Shown one piece after another: positions 1 to 13,037 of a DNA stretch of 64,000 bases. Both the position numbers and the translations under genes were made by a program. Under the pieces are notes generated by a model. The model saw nothing but the letters and a program-made list of their open reading frames with translations, did not search any database and had not been told where the DNA came from. The stretch comes from Pleurotus djamor (lineage: Eukaryota; Basidiomycota; Agaricomycetes; Agaricales; Pleurotaceae). Numbering within the stretch: the first letter of the stretch is position 1; every line of letters starts with the position of its first letter. Where the stretch lies: contig JAPEVF010000006.1 of NCBI GenBank assembly GCA_029747585.1, positions 1 through 64,000 on the forward strand, given 5' to 3'.

Positions 1-1
1 G

Positions 2-2240
2 GCCGCATCAGATGCCAGCCCCTCAAAGCCCCGCTCACCGTCGTCCCCGTCGTCCTCACACTCCCCCACGACAGCACACTCACCAACGCACCAGCACTCT
101 CCGCCAGATAACAACTACTCTACCCTCACCGCCTCCCATCGCAAGCGGTCTGTACGCTCGACCGGTGCAAATACACCTTCCCATTCAATAGCCTCCCTTC
201 GCGACGCTACCCAGGCCCATCTCACCAAAAAGTACGGCAAGTGGGGCCGCGTCCTCGGCAGCGGTGCAGGCGGCACTGTACGTCTTATCCAGGCCAGCAC
301 AAAGAACGGAGGCTCCATCTTCGCCGTCAAGGAGTTTAGGGCAAAGCGAGCAAACGAGAGCGAGAAGGAGTATCAGAAGAAGGTGACGGCAGAGTTCTGC
401 GTGGGCTCGACCCTCAAGCACGCCAATATCATAGAGACCGTCGACATCGTTTCTGATCATGGCCACTACTACGAGGTTGGCTCATAATCCCTTCCTCCCA
501 TAAATCCCTTTTNCACACTAATCTCTCTTTCCTTTTTCCCCCTCTCCAATTCATCCCTGCATCTTCCTCCAGGTCATGGAGTATGCCCCATACGACCTCT
601 TTAGCGTCGTCATGTCGGGCAAAATGTGTCGTCCAGAAATCTACTGTGTCTTCCGCCAGATCTGCGATGGCGTCGAGTATCTGCACGAAATAGGTCTGGC
701 ACACAGAGATCTCAAGCTCGACAACTGCGTCATGACCTCGGACAACGTCGTCAAACTCATTGATTTCGGCACTGCCACTGTCTTCCACTATCCTGGCAAG
801 GCCCAGCAGCCAGCCACCGGCATTGTCGGCAGCGATCCTTATCTCGCGCCCGAAGTCATCTCGCAGGACTCTTACGACCCCAGGAAAACGGATGTCTGGA
901 GCGTCGCCATCATTTTCCTCTGCATGACGCTGCGTCGCTTCCCCTGGAAGATTCCTGACCCGAAGACCGATCCCAGCTTCAGGGCATTTGTCAACGCACA
1001 CCCNAGACTTGTCGGTCAAACCTCCGCCCCGAAGACGTGACAATCCCCTGCACCTCCTGTCCACCGTCAGTCCTCCTCCTCATCTACTTCCGCGCCACCA
1101 CCCCTGCCACCCTTACCAATTCCACCCCTGCCTACCTCGTCGGTCCCAGCTGCAGAGGATGCAGAGGCTTCTAGTACGGACAACAGCACGTCCTCAGAAA
1201 CAACTTCTATCCTTACTTCATCGTCCTCAGGTCGAGATACCGCGTCTACGGCAATCACAGACCCCCCGTCCCGATCACACTCGACTTCGCACAAATTACT
1301 CACCGCGGATGAGCTGCGCAAGCAACGTGTCCGTGAATCACTCCAAATAGTCCGTCCCACTCAAAGCACCGCAACCCTTCCTATTTTGGGCAGCAGTATC
1401 AACGACGCAAATGTCGGAGCCCTCCAGATCTCCGAAAGCCCCACCGAAATGGACCCCTCCGTCCTCAAGTTCGCCCGGCCAGGCAACTCCACCGAGTCTC
1501 TCCCTCTGGCTCCCTCTCCCCTCATAGAAGGTCATCGTATTTCCCGGATATATCCTATCGTACGCGTGACCTCAGAATCGGGCTCATCCACGGGCGAAAA
1601 CGGTACCATCAGTGATAATCTCGATGACCTGCCTACCCCGCGTGTCACGGTCGCCACCGTCGCTGTAGCCTCGGCTGTCTCACTACCAGATAACCTCCCT
1701 GCGGCTGGCGTCGACTTATCGGAGGCCAAGCCTTTCCCTGTCCCATCTGAAGCGCAGCTAGAATCGCTTCCGCGCGAGACTACACCCACGGCAACTACCT
1801 CGGCTACTAGACCACCTGTGGAAGAACAGAAGCCCAAATCGACGCCTCGTAGGCGTCAACGCAGCGATAGTGTCACCACCTTTAATGGGGGTGGTGCCGA
1901 GTCGATATTCCGTCTGCTCCCACGCGAGTCCCGACCGGCTCTGCGACGCATGCTGTTCGTCGAGCCGAGCGCACGTTGCACCCTGACAGACTTGCTCAAG
2001 GGCAAGGGCAAGACCAGTTTCTTACTCTGCGGCTGTCGTAACCACAAGACTGGCTTGGGAAGCGGAATCGAAACGCCACCTGGTGGACACTGCCAAGACC
2101 ATGATTGCACGCCTGAAGAAGAAGATGATGGCGATGAATGGCTCAAGAGCATCGTCCCTTGCTCGCGGACGGATGTACAGCCCAATCACGTCCATATCCA
2201 GGTGGAAGTGGATGCGAAGCCTAAAAGGAGGTTTTTCTAG
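2..2240 (+). CDS. HAL-type serine/threonine protein kinase, 5' truncated
   Basis: The start lies left of the window. Exons read 2-475, 573-1014 and 1071-2240. Visible kinase motifs are the glycine loop GSGAGG, the ATP lysine in FAVKEF, the catalytic [11 protein letters not shown] and YLAPEV. The domain is then interrupted by about 275 Ser/Thr/Pro-rich residues before subdomain XI resumes at [15 protein letters not shown]. The end matches the yeast Hal4/Hal5 group ([26 protein letters not shown], final KRRFF). Family members regulate potassium uptake and plasma-membrane transporters. The N at 1004 breaks the frame. Leaving it out and splicing a 56-nt intron (1015-1070) restores one continuous reading frame. 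The N-terminal part is low complexity. Family call is firm; the exact orthologue is not. Confidence 0.9.
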
Positions 2241-3541
2241 CGTTAGAAGTGATCCTTGTCATCTTTTTTTTGCCTTGCTGCATTATGAGACTCTTTTCAC
2301 CTCTCCTTCTTCACTTTTCATAACTCCATTCCTATCGTATAACAAAATGGGACTCGCCTTTTTTCGTGCGGACTATGGATTATGGTTGCCTGATATCCCT
2401 ACCTTACCTATTCCCCCCCGTTCCACTTCTTACGATTTTTTATGCGGATCTAAGGCATCGAGAAGGACTCGCGAAAAGCTCTATACATATATGCGCTGCA
2501 CAGACCACCCTCCATTTGTACCACCTGTTCATGTTCATCCCCCCATTCCCTTTTCTATGCTGCAGCGTTCTTTTCGTTTTTTTTATATACTCTACTTCCA
2601 CCCTTAACGTTGTTTCTGACTTTCTATGTTTATACTTCCTTTTTTCCGTCTGTTGACGCGAAGTTTCTTACCTATCACCACCATGCGTTGCGTCGTTCGT
2701 AACGCTTGGTCCATGACCCTTCCTCCCCCCATAGATACAGCATTTTCTTTCTCTTTCATGTTCATGTTAAACTTGTATCTTACCCATAAAATTCACTATA
2801 CGGATTAAAAACTCATGATATGTATACTCGATGTAAATGCCGGAGGACTTGGAACTGCTCATTATCTATTTATTGATTCTTGTTCACACTCGTGCGGATA
2901 TAAGGTGTGGTTTTTGGGGAGTGTTTGACGTCGAAGACGTCGATGGGTAATATATGATGCGTTTGTAGGGATAGATGAGACGCGTTCTTCGCAGGAAGTG
3001 GAAGTTAGGTGGCGCTATCGATCTTGAGGTGGTTGTGAGGAGTCCCGAGGGAAGCACTCTGACGCCTGACCACTGGTAAATTGGTGCTTCACCCTCACCG
3101 CTTCACATGGTTATAGTTATGCACGCATCATGGATGGTTGCGGGTACTTACCCATGGGCTGGGTTGGGTGTGGAAGAGAAATGCCAAACTTGCTTGGATT
3201 ACGCACTAAGAGCTACACGGAAAAGCTTAGTGTGCTAGGTTAACTATCTATGGACACGCGCTGGGTGTTCTTGAAGGTCTTGATGTGGGTTCCTGCTAGA
3301 GAAGAGGCTTGCGGAGCCAAGAACTTGATGAAGCGAGTAAGTCAACCAAGCTGTTGCGGTTCTAAATCCATTCGTGGAGGTTTGACGTTGATCAGCCAAG
3401 GGTGATTGCGATTAGTGCCATGCAAGTAGTGCGCTTGGTGCTTGGTCTCGATGAAATTTCGCTTTGATGATTCCTGAAAGGCTTCGGGCGAGGAGAGTAA
3501 CGGAGGCCTTGGTACGATGAGGGCTTTCTCGTGTCATTTCA
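2241..3541. other. Intergenic region, about 1.3 kb
   Basis: This is the 3' flank of the kinase and the 3' flank of the minus-strand gene ending at 3542. I see only short ORFs with no recognisable domains, T-rich stretches consistent with 3' UTR, and the left copy of an 89-bp direct repeat (listed separately). Confidence 0.5.
3410..3498 (+). repeat. Left copy of 89-bp direct repeat flanking the gene at 3542-4853
   Basis: It begins GATTAGTGCCATG and ends GCGAGGAGAGT. The same block recurs in the same orientation at 5115-5202 with roughly nine-tenths identity and one small indel. Similarity may extend left through AGCCAAG (3394-3400). The copy lies just beyond the stop of the enclosed minus-strand gene. 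Confidence 0.85.
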
Positions 3542-4853
3542 TCACACGTCACCCATGCTGTCCCCCACCAACCTCTGCGCATTATTCATGTCGCTGCCCG
3601 AGGGCATGTTGACGATCATCAGGTACAGGATGCCCTGTTTGGTAATTGTCAGTCCTTTTGAATCAGTCAGGAATACTCGGTCCCATCCACGTACCGCCTT
3701 GACCTTGGGCTTTTTCGGGCTCCTGTCGGGATGTTTGCGTTGCCGCTTCTCAGCTTTGCGCTCTGCCTTGTCTCGTTTGCGGTCTTGCTTGCCTTCCCGC
3801 TTCTCTTGCTTTCGCAGGTCTTTTTCACTGAGCTTGGCCTTGGGATCCATTAGAGTGTTGATACCGCTTGTGGGGTTCTTCTTTTGCTGTCGGGTGGGAA
3901 GAGAGGTCAGTACTACTGCAGCCACAGATGCGGTGTGACCACACATGTGGCCTGGGGAATACCAGCTCACATATTTTACTTGGGATCTGATGTCCCTCTT
4001 CGCATTCATATCCGCCGCAAACTTTCCAAGCTTGCCCAAGAACCCGCTCCCACTCCCATTAGCTTTGCTCTCCTCTCTGTCGCTGTCGTCGTCGCTGCCA
4101 TCGGAGTCGTCGGAGTCAGGAAGAGTCTCGTTTGGATCGGGAAAGACCAGCTCTGCAGATGGCGGAAAGTTTGCATCACCGGTGACGCCGTCGTTGCTTC
4201 GGATATTGTGACTGGTACCCTGCTGCTGCGTATCGGAGGCTCCTGGTACCATGGCACTGAAGTCTGTGGTTGAATCCTGCTGCTGATGCGAGACATTTTT
4301 GTAAGACTTGGTGTTGTAGGCCATGATCAGGCAGTACAGCCCGCGGGGCCTGAACAGCTGATCGTTCATCTTTTGGAGGTAGGCATTTTGGCTAAGCGAA
4401 ACACCAGAAGTCAGTCGAGTCCTTTCATGGAGTCTTGGACCATAGACAAACGAAAGAGATGTGCCTTTTCCGAGCTGAAATCTCCTCGTAAATGCCAGTC
4501 ACCACCTGAATCGCAGTCCCGGTGATGGGAGCGACAGCAGTCACCGAGGCCGGAATGGCGCCCACGGCGCCGCCCGTAAGATCGACGACACCCACCCACG
4601 GCGACGATGCTATGGTCGCGTTGAAACCGTCGAGAAAGGACAGAAAGGTGGCCTGATCGATGCCACACCGCATCAGGTCAGGTGCGTACGCCCGGATGAA
4701 GCCTCTGTCGCGTTGCTTTGGCCGACGCTGGGGTATAATGACGGCGTATGGCAGTTGTGCAGATTCCGTAGGCTGGGCAGTAGAAACAGCACCACACAGC
4801 ACTGCAGTCATGGAGGCCGCATGGGCCACCCCGATGCTGGCTTCTTTCTCCAT
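3542..4853 (-). CDS. Conserved fungal protein of unknown function
   Basis: Exons 4853-4465, 4391-3980, 3886-3695 and 3634-3542 give about 361 residues. The N-terminal half carries RGFIRAYAPDL and CGIDQATFLSFLDGFN followed by a Gly/Ala/Val-rich hydrophobic stretch. After the first intron comes RPRGLYCLIMAY, then an acidic Ser/Asp tract and a long Lys/Arg/Glu-rich segment likely to be charged helix, and finally ILYLMIVNMPSG. I recognise this motif order from hypothetical proteins of many fungi but know no function. The first intron appears to be GC-AG (AAAAG/GCACAT). An in-frame upstream ATG exists at 4985; 4853 was chosen because the typical N-terminus starts there. The gene is bracketed by direct repeats. 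Confidence 0.75.
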
Positions 4854-5114
4854 GGTATGTTGGGAGATCGCTTCGGAACGGTTGGTGAGGGATTTCTTTC
4901 TCGAGAGTCTTAGGCGCGCCGTTATATATGTGGCTGGGATGAGCGAACCCGATTGCGGTGCAGGCGCAGCACAGCTTCCCGACACTCGTCAGCCCCTCAA
5001 TTCCCGGTCGAACGAATTCCGCACACCTTCTGGTAGTCACTAGTCAGGGCTCAGCGCTCAGCCGTTGCGACATCATTCAATCGCTCAGCCAAGAGCGAAC
5101 GAAGGGGTGGTTAC

Positions 5115-5202
5115 GATTAGTGCCATGTAAGTAGTGCCCTTGGTGCTTGGTCCCGATAAAACTTCGCTTTGATGATTCCTGAAGGAATTCGGCGAGGAGA
5201 GT
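5115..5202 (+). repeat. Right copy of 89-bp direct repeat
   Basis: Direct copy of 3410-3498, about 1.7 kb away, located upstream of the start of the minus-strand gene at 4853. The two copies therefore bracket that gene. No terminal inverted repeats or coding capacity for a transposase are visible. Confidence 0.85.
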
Positions 5203-7289
5203 CATCATCGTTGATGAGTAAATTAAAAAAAAGGCTCACCCATGACCTGACCCGAGTTATCGCTCGACCCCTGCTCCACAAGGAACTTACTTCCCGAACG
5301 GTCTCAGTCATATGCATCCTTTCCTTACCACACACCCCAAGGGCTTTTTCCATTTTTCTCTTGTTTTTTTCCTTACTCCATGTTCTAACGGCCTGACGCC
5401 ATGATGGGCCTCATGTCGTGTGTCGTGATTTTATGATGCACATATGATTTTATATTTATGTGCGGACATAACGTCTTCCACGTAAGTATATAAATTGAAT
5501 TGGCGATAAATTTGCAATTATACCCGGATAAATCGCGATCAGATGGGAGGAAGATAGGTTGGGGTTGTTGTTTTTCGTCGCTTGGTTCCCAGTAGCAGGA
5601 AGTAAACTTGGGCGGGCGTTGAGTGGCGCGGCGCTGTTGTCAAGGGCGGCAGTTAGGATCTAGGAAGAATTTATATGTAATAAGAAGATACATCCTCCTT
5701 TAGAATTCGATGGAATATACGTGAATGATGATTTACCAATTGCGCTGGGTGTGTGTGTAATGTCCCGTCCACGGCTGATCCATGTTGTCAACGGCTAAGT
5801 AAACAAGTACCATGTGCGACTTCTCGCCCGCTTTGAACTCGTTTCCGGCAGGGCAAAGTCACGGTGAAACCCTCAAACCATTGAACGGGCTGATGCTGCT
5901 GGTGATGCGGGAGCACAAATCGATAAATCATCGATAGCGCGGCTTTGGAAAATTGATCAGGAAAATCTTTAACCGCTGCCAAATAGCAATAAGCTGCGCA
6001 TACGATGAGAATGGGTTTACACCCGAGTCCGGGCTCAATTGGGGCTTTCCTACTTAGAAGTATCTGGTCTATTTCTTCTTACCACAGCTCCTACTTGGTC
6101 CCATCTTTCTCTTTCCCCTTTCCCCATTCCCCCTTCTTCTGACGCAGTTGATCGAAGCGAGTCGTATATTCGCCGTTGGCACCGATCAAGAAATGTGTAT
6201 GTGTGCAGCCTCCAGGACAACGAGTCAGCCACCTCACTATTCACCACTCACACTTGTTCACATGCTCCAAACGTGCATTCTCAACAGGAACTTGAGGAAT
6301 TGAAATTGAAGCCGCTGATCACGATTCGAAGGGCGTGGCGATAAACGATTGATGTTGATGTTATCGCAAAGGCAAGTATACACACAAGACCGAGACCACA
6401 GAAGCTTCGCGTTTAAGAAAAAAGAGAAGAAAGGGTGCTTCAATTAGGTCGAAGCCTCTGGGAAGCGATTTTATAAAAGACGAACCCTAAGAATATCCAG
6501 GTAAGGCTGGTTGTGAGATAGTTCCTGACATTGTTCCTCAAGAAGCCGTGCGGATGGCCGAGGAAATACACGCCCGGGGGTAAGACTGCATGCTTCGTAT
6601 GCAAGGTCCTGTAAAGATGGGGATATGTCCGTGTGTATGGGATAGAGGACGCTTGCATTTCCGATATGATGCCTTGTCGGAGAAGAAGGAGAACTAAAAG
6701 TGTTAAGAAGGCAGCTGAGAGGAAGAAAGTGATATCACTGTCCAAAAGTGCGAGTAGAAGATGGGACTAAGCAGTTTTGCTGCGAGATGACACGGAGATA
6801 CTCGATGTCCTAGCCGATGTTCATGTCTTAGAACCGTCCGCAGGTACTTTGAGCCATGGGTCGGCCAAGACGCGACATACCCACAAGTACCACAATATGC
6901 GAGAGAAGAAACACACGTAGAGTCAAACACACAGACGGGCTCGGCGTCAGTAGAGATTCCTAACGGTCAAGGTTGAGGCCTGAGGCCTGAGGCGTTGGTG
7001 CTGGACTGAGCGGCGGATGGAAAGCCCACTGCCGCTGCCAAGGTAGACACGTCAGGAAGGGTCAATCTGAGACTAGGTTGAGGGAAAGTAACCAAAGGAG
7101 TACCAGGCATCAGACGGCGAAGGGGATTCCAGCCGGCCATTCGGCCAGAATGGAATCCTCGCACCCTCAATCAGATCGAAATTATGCCAATTTATTGACT
7201 GGAAAGCAGATACAATGAATTGATATATCATCACATCATCTACTCGTAATTATGAGAGAAAGATACTTGCACTCTGTTGCATGGCTCAC
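5203..7289. other. Gene-poor stretch of about 2.1 kb
   Basis: No ORF here shows a family I know. It is locally AT-rich (5400-5560) with a short A-run near 5225. The only ORF with some internal logic is the one at 6440-6745, listed separately. No tRNA, transposase or tandem array is evident. Confidence 0.4.
6440..6745 (-). CDS. Doubtful small ORF with two hydrophobic segments
   Basis: A 101-residue uninterrupted ORF. It starts with a strongly hydrophobic stretch (residues about 5-25, AAFLTLLVLLLL) and ends with a second one (about 75-92, SLTWIFLGFVFY) followed by basic residues. That layout would suit a small two-pass membrane protein. I recognise no family, and chance hydrophobic ORFs are common, so this is only a candidate. 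Confidence 0.2.
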   Translation of the reverse strand: MDSDITFFLSAAFLTLLVLLLLRQGIISEMQASSIPYTRTYPHLYRTLHTKHAVLPPGVYFLGHPHGFLRNNVRNYLTTSLTWIFLGFVFYKIASQRLRPN

Positions 7290-9297
7290 CTATAGCTCAT
7301 CTCGTTGCAGGTCAGGGTGGGCCTTCTTGGAAGCTTGACCATGTGATGTCGAATCGCTTTGCTCGTCTCCGTCCAAGTCGTCTTTATGGTCGATAATCGT
7401 GTCTCGGATATCAAAGCCTGCTGCCCGTAGGATGTCTGTCAGGCGATCTATATGGGACTCAGCCTCTTGCAGGTCATCCAATGAAATCTCGTCCAGAAAT
7501 TCGACGACATAGTGGTCCCCATCGGTGTGTTTGACAACAACTTGCGGCTCTGGCGTGTTTCCATCCACGCCCGCGGCTTTATTCTCAGCAAACGACTGGA
7601 GCGCCTTACGAACCATTTCATCGACCCTTTCACCTGACATTCGGGGAGGATTCTTCTCAGGTTTGTCGGAAGGCTTCTGTGTTTCGGGAGGAGCAGGAAT
7701 GCTCTTGCTCTTACGGGGAATCTTGAAGGGAAACTCGCTCTCCGTATATCTGTTCTCTAGAACGGGGACGTCCCCGTCGTTTTCGACTATCGATCGGCAA
7801 CGAATGACTGCCTCCGAGCGACTATCACGAGGCGACCGGAAGCCAGGCTCTCCACAGAGGCGGGGAGTGTTGATGACAAGTACGTAGGAGCACGTCTTGG
7901 TCTCTTTGACAAAGAGAATTGTATCGGTCATGGTCATAGAGCAATGGAACTGAAATCGGAGAGTTGTATAAGCGTGGCGGAAGAATCAATATTAACCACT
8001 AACTTGAACTTCAACCTCTCGGGGTTTCCCCGTTTGCTCGCAGAACGTGCCGTCGCTCCATTTCTGGACAAGGTAGCGGGATCCAGCCCCCTTGGCCAGC
8101 TCGAAGTTCGCAGCGATAGCGTTCTGCTCTGCGACCGTTAGATCAGCGCCGGGTTCTGGAGTGGCGGGGGCCTTTCCTAAGGTATAAGCTTCCCACTAAT
8201 GAAAGCTACTGATCAGAAAAATTTCCAGCGGTGGAAAATAAATTTAAGGTTACGTCTGGGTCCTCTTCTGGCTTGTAGCTGCCTAAACATTGGTTCCAAG
8301 TAAATCAGCACTCTAGAAAAATGGAACCGATGAACATGTGGCGAGGGTAGGGTTGAGAGGATAGCATGACTCGGGGGGGGACGTGCTGGGGGTGGTTATG
8401 AATGAAAGAATATAGATTGAATAACCCCGAGGGAGACATATGACAGCCAGTTCCTGGGAACGTGTCCCCACCAATTATAATTGAAGGTAGAAGAGGGGAC
8501 TCGCGAGAAGGCATTGTGAGAAAGGATGTCAGTTGTAGGTGTAATATAGAAGGAGCAGGGAGCAAGAATGGCATATCGCATCTCGAGAGGACAACAATTA
8601 CCTGATACATGAGGTTGAGCCTGTATGAGCTCTTTAAATTGGCGGATCTCTTTGTTGTGACAATAAGAGTACGTGAACCAGCCTTGACGGTGCTATCAAA
8701 TACACTCACAATTAGTATTTGGGGGGAAGTAGAGTGTAATACACGACATACATAAAGGCAAGTTCCGAGTAAAGGTTGCAAGAGACTCCAGCTGCGTAAT
8801 GTGACGACGCCGGAGTCAATTTCGTCCGAATCTTCAGCGGTAGGCGGTATGTCCAGAGGTTTAGGTATATAGCAGATGTACGAGTCTCGCGGTCCGATTT
8901 TCATGTGCTCAAGGGAGTAAGAAGGTTCGGACCTCGTATCTGGCTGACAATAAATTAAGAAATGTGCTAAACGCCTGGAGGGGGGAGAGGAAATGTGACG
9001 AACATGAGACATTGTAGATTCTTCTAGGGTGTCAGCAGCGCCGATCTCCCTTGGGAGAGTAGATGTATCCGGAGTATTCCGTTGCTCCCATTCCTTGTCC
9101 AGAAACTCTGACTCTCCTCCACGAAGACCATCTCTGAGCCATCTCTGTGCGGTGTCGTTGAGGACGGGCAATGCGTTTAGGAACGCGACGCGGTATTTTG
9201 GGAAAGCATAGGGATCCTCGGGGAGGGAATGGAGTATCCGTGAGGTCGCAGTGTGGACAGAGGCAGCGAGGAGTACGAGGAGGAAGCTGTCCCGCAT
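7290..9297 (-). CDS. YOS9: OS-9/Yos9-type ER quality-control lectin
   Basis: Exons 9297-8752, 8692-8602, 8282-8254, 8195-8004 and 7949-7290 give 505 residues. Yos9/OS-9 reads trimmed mannose glycans on misfolded glycoproteins and delivers them to the Hrd1 ERAD ligase in the ER lumen. Evidence: an N-terminal hydrophobic signal peptide (MRDSFLLVLLAASVHTA); MKIGPRDSYICYIPKP; and a mannose-6-phosphate-receptor-homology domain running from LLQPLLGTCLY and HRQGWFTYSYCHN to KWSDGTFCE, VQFHCSM and TCSYVLVINTPRLC, including the conserved Gln, Arg, Glu and Tyr positions. The last four residues are RDEL, a plausible retention signal. Intron 2 (8283-8601) is 319 nt, much longer than its 54-59 nt neighbours. 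It is divergent from the AT-hook gene. Confidence 0.93.
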
Positions 9298-9816
9298 CGT
9301 CGTGGGCGTGGAGGTCGTGGTGGTCGTGTCNAAGGTGGTCGTCGGTGGTTAGCGCGCGGGCTCGACACGTCTTAGCCCCTATGTTTTGGGNTTTGGCGAT
9401 GTTTGTGGCATGGGTCAAGGAAGGTTGCATCGGCGGGGATGTGCAAATGTGTATATATGAATAAATATACAATATCAATTATCCGGATGGAAAGTTACGT
9501 TGGAAGATTGTTATTGCTATAACAGGCGGTGGATTGGAGGCAGGAAACGCAGATAAATTTCCCCAGCCAATTAGTTACGTACACAGGTCCCCCAAATATC
9601 AGGGGTAAAAAGTCTACGAACAGGAAGATTGCAGAGGAGATAATAATAATAATATAAAGAGATGGATTCTGCATTCTATATCCGGCAGTGAGGATTATTC
9701 AATAAAGCCCGCCCACGCTGTCTTTCCCTCACTTTCCCCCTCTTCCTTGAACCTGCTGCTCCCTTGACGCGCCTCCTTCCACTCCCGTGCTCCCCGTCCC
9801 CCGTCCCCCCGCCTCC
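9298..9816. promoter_or_regulatory. Divergent promoter region, YOS9 / AT-hook gene
   Basis: About 520 bp separate the two start codons. It is AT-rich in the middle (9450-9660, including an AATAATAATAAT run near 9640). No specific factor site can be assigned by eye. Confidence 0.45.
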
Positions 9817-10380
9817 ATGTCCGCCTCCCCAAGAGACACCCAGGATGACCCTGCAGACAACAAGGACGAGTTGGATCCACAGACAGCAGACGACACGGAG
9901 GAAGGTGAGCTGATCGCGCATATTTCGTATGCGATCGACCAACGGCCCACAGGCCCATCCTCCTCCAAGATGGTTGACGTGATCTCCTCTTTCTAGGCGG
10001 CCCCTCCACTGAAGTAAAGGCAAAACGGGGGCGAGGAAGGCCAAAAGGCAGCAAAAACAAGAAAACTCTGCTGGCCGAGGCTGAGGCGGGTCCCACAGAA
10101 CCNGCACCGAAGAAGAAGCGTGGTAGGCCACGAAAGGTACGTCCTCATTGCTTCCGTGATACCCCCTGTTGCGCCAATCTCATGCTCACATGCCAACGTT
10201 CGCGTGTGTCCATCATAACAGGAGCGGCCAGAGGACGATGGCGAACAACGTCCTCCCAAACGAAAGCGGGGGCGACCTCCCAAGCCCAAGCCAGAAGCAA
10301 GCACCAGCGGCGAAGCCTCCAATGGAGATGCTTCAGAACCAGCGAAGAAGAGGAGAGGTAGACCGCCGAAGAAAGCATAA
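9817..10380 (+). CDS. Small AT-hook DNA-binding protein (HMGA-like)
   Basis: Exons 9817-9904, 9997-10136 and 10222-10380 give 128 residues. Four AT-hook cores are visible: RGRGRPKG and KKRGRPRK in exon 2, KRGRPPKPK and RRGRPPKKA in exon 3. They are separated by acidic/Ala linkers, with an acidic N-terminus. Such proteins bind the minor groove of AT-rich DNA and act as architectural chromatin factors in the nucleus. There is no other domain. Introns follow the GT-AG rule and all phases agree. The N at 10103 falls on a wobble position. The protein is too short and repetitive to assign an orthologue. Confidence 0.85.
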
Positions 10381-10895
10381 ATAAATCGTGCCAAACAGCA
10401 TTCCATCTCTCCGCCCCCCTTCCACCGCGTAGGATAGTCCATCCNCCATTCCCCACATCTCTCTTATCTCTCGATATATTCATATGGCTCTCATGTTTTC
10501 AGCATTACGACCGACACGATTATAACCCCTGCCCTCTTCGTTTCCTCTTCTCCATATATCTTCTTGGTTCTTGTTACCCTCGTGATGGACTAGATATCAG
10601 TGTAGGCTTTAGGATACCTTTGTTCATGCTTCACCCTCTCCTCTCGTATTTATGTGTACATATGAACATGTTACTGACTAGAACAGAAGCGAGTATATGT
10701 ATTATTCCTCCAGCTCTCACCCCGTCGATTCAATTGTTGATGCAGCTTCGCGTAAACTCTCTTGTTCCCATGACGAAGCATACGCCGAGAAGAATACACA
10801 TACATAGGGTATNAGTGTACGCAACAGAAGACACNAGACCGATGGATGCTGTGTGAGAAGCATGATGACCGAGACGGAGGACTGGGTCAACGATG
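10381..10895. other. Intergenic, convergent 3' flanks
   Basis: Sequence between the stop of the AT-hook gene and the stop of the kynurenine monooxygenase. Only short pyrimidine-rich segments; nothing recognisable. Confidence 0.4.
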
Positions 10896-12770
<1,875 letters not shown>

Positions 12771-13037
12771 GACTGATGATGAGGTGGTGGAAGGAAGACG
12801 TTATCGATGTGCCGGTTTTGCATGCATCTTAGTCATTTGGCATGGAATCGGGTTGAAAGTTGCTTTCGCCATCCGGATTGGGTTAGGGAGAGTCCCGACC
12901 AGCCCCTATTCCNTTTGGTGTTAGTGGTCAGAGGGAAATCACGATTTCACGATTTACGCGGATCTAATAATATCCACCTGCTCTTAGTTTGCGATGTCAG
13001 TATCATTTCTCATTCTCCTCTTTCATCTCCAACCACC
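12771..13037. promoter_or_regulatory. Bidirectional promoter, BNA4 / BNA5
   Basis: 267 bp between the two ATGs. It contains a perfect tandem octamer TCACGATT x2 at 12939-12954, about 85 bp upstream of the kynureninase ATG. The kynureninase start is preceded by CAACC ACC, a normal fungal start context. The octamer's function is inferred, not known. Confidence 0.5.

Noticed and set aside
2927..2941. GACGTC repeated twice (CRE-like)
   Set aside because: Lies downstream of one gene and not in a promoter; a 6-bp palindrome pair is weak evidence.
8283..8601. Unusually long YOS9 intron as a possible snoRNA host
   Set aside because: No paired C (RTGATGA) and D (CTGA) boxes with terminal stem could be found.
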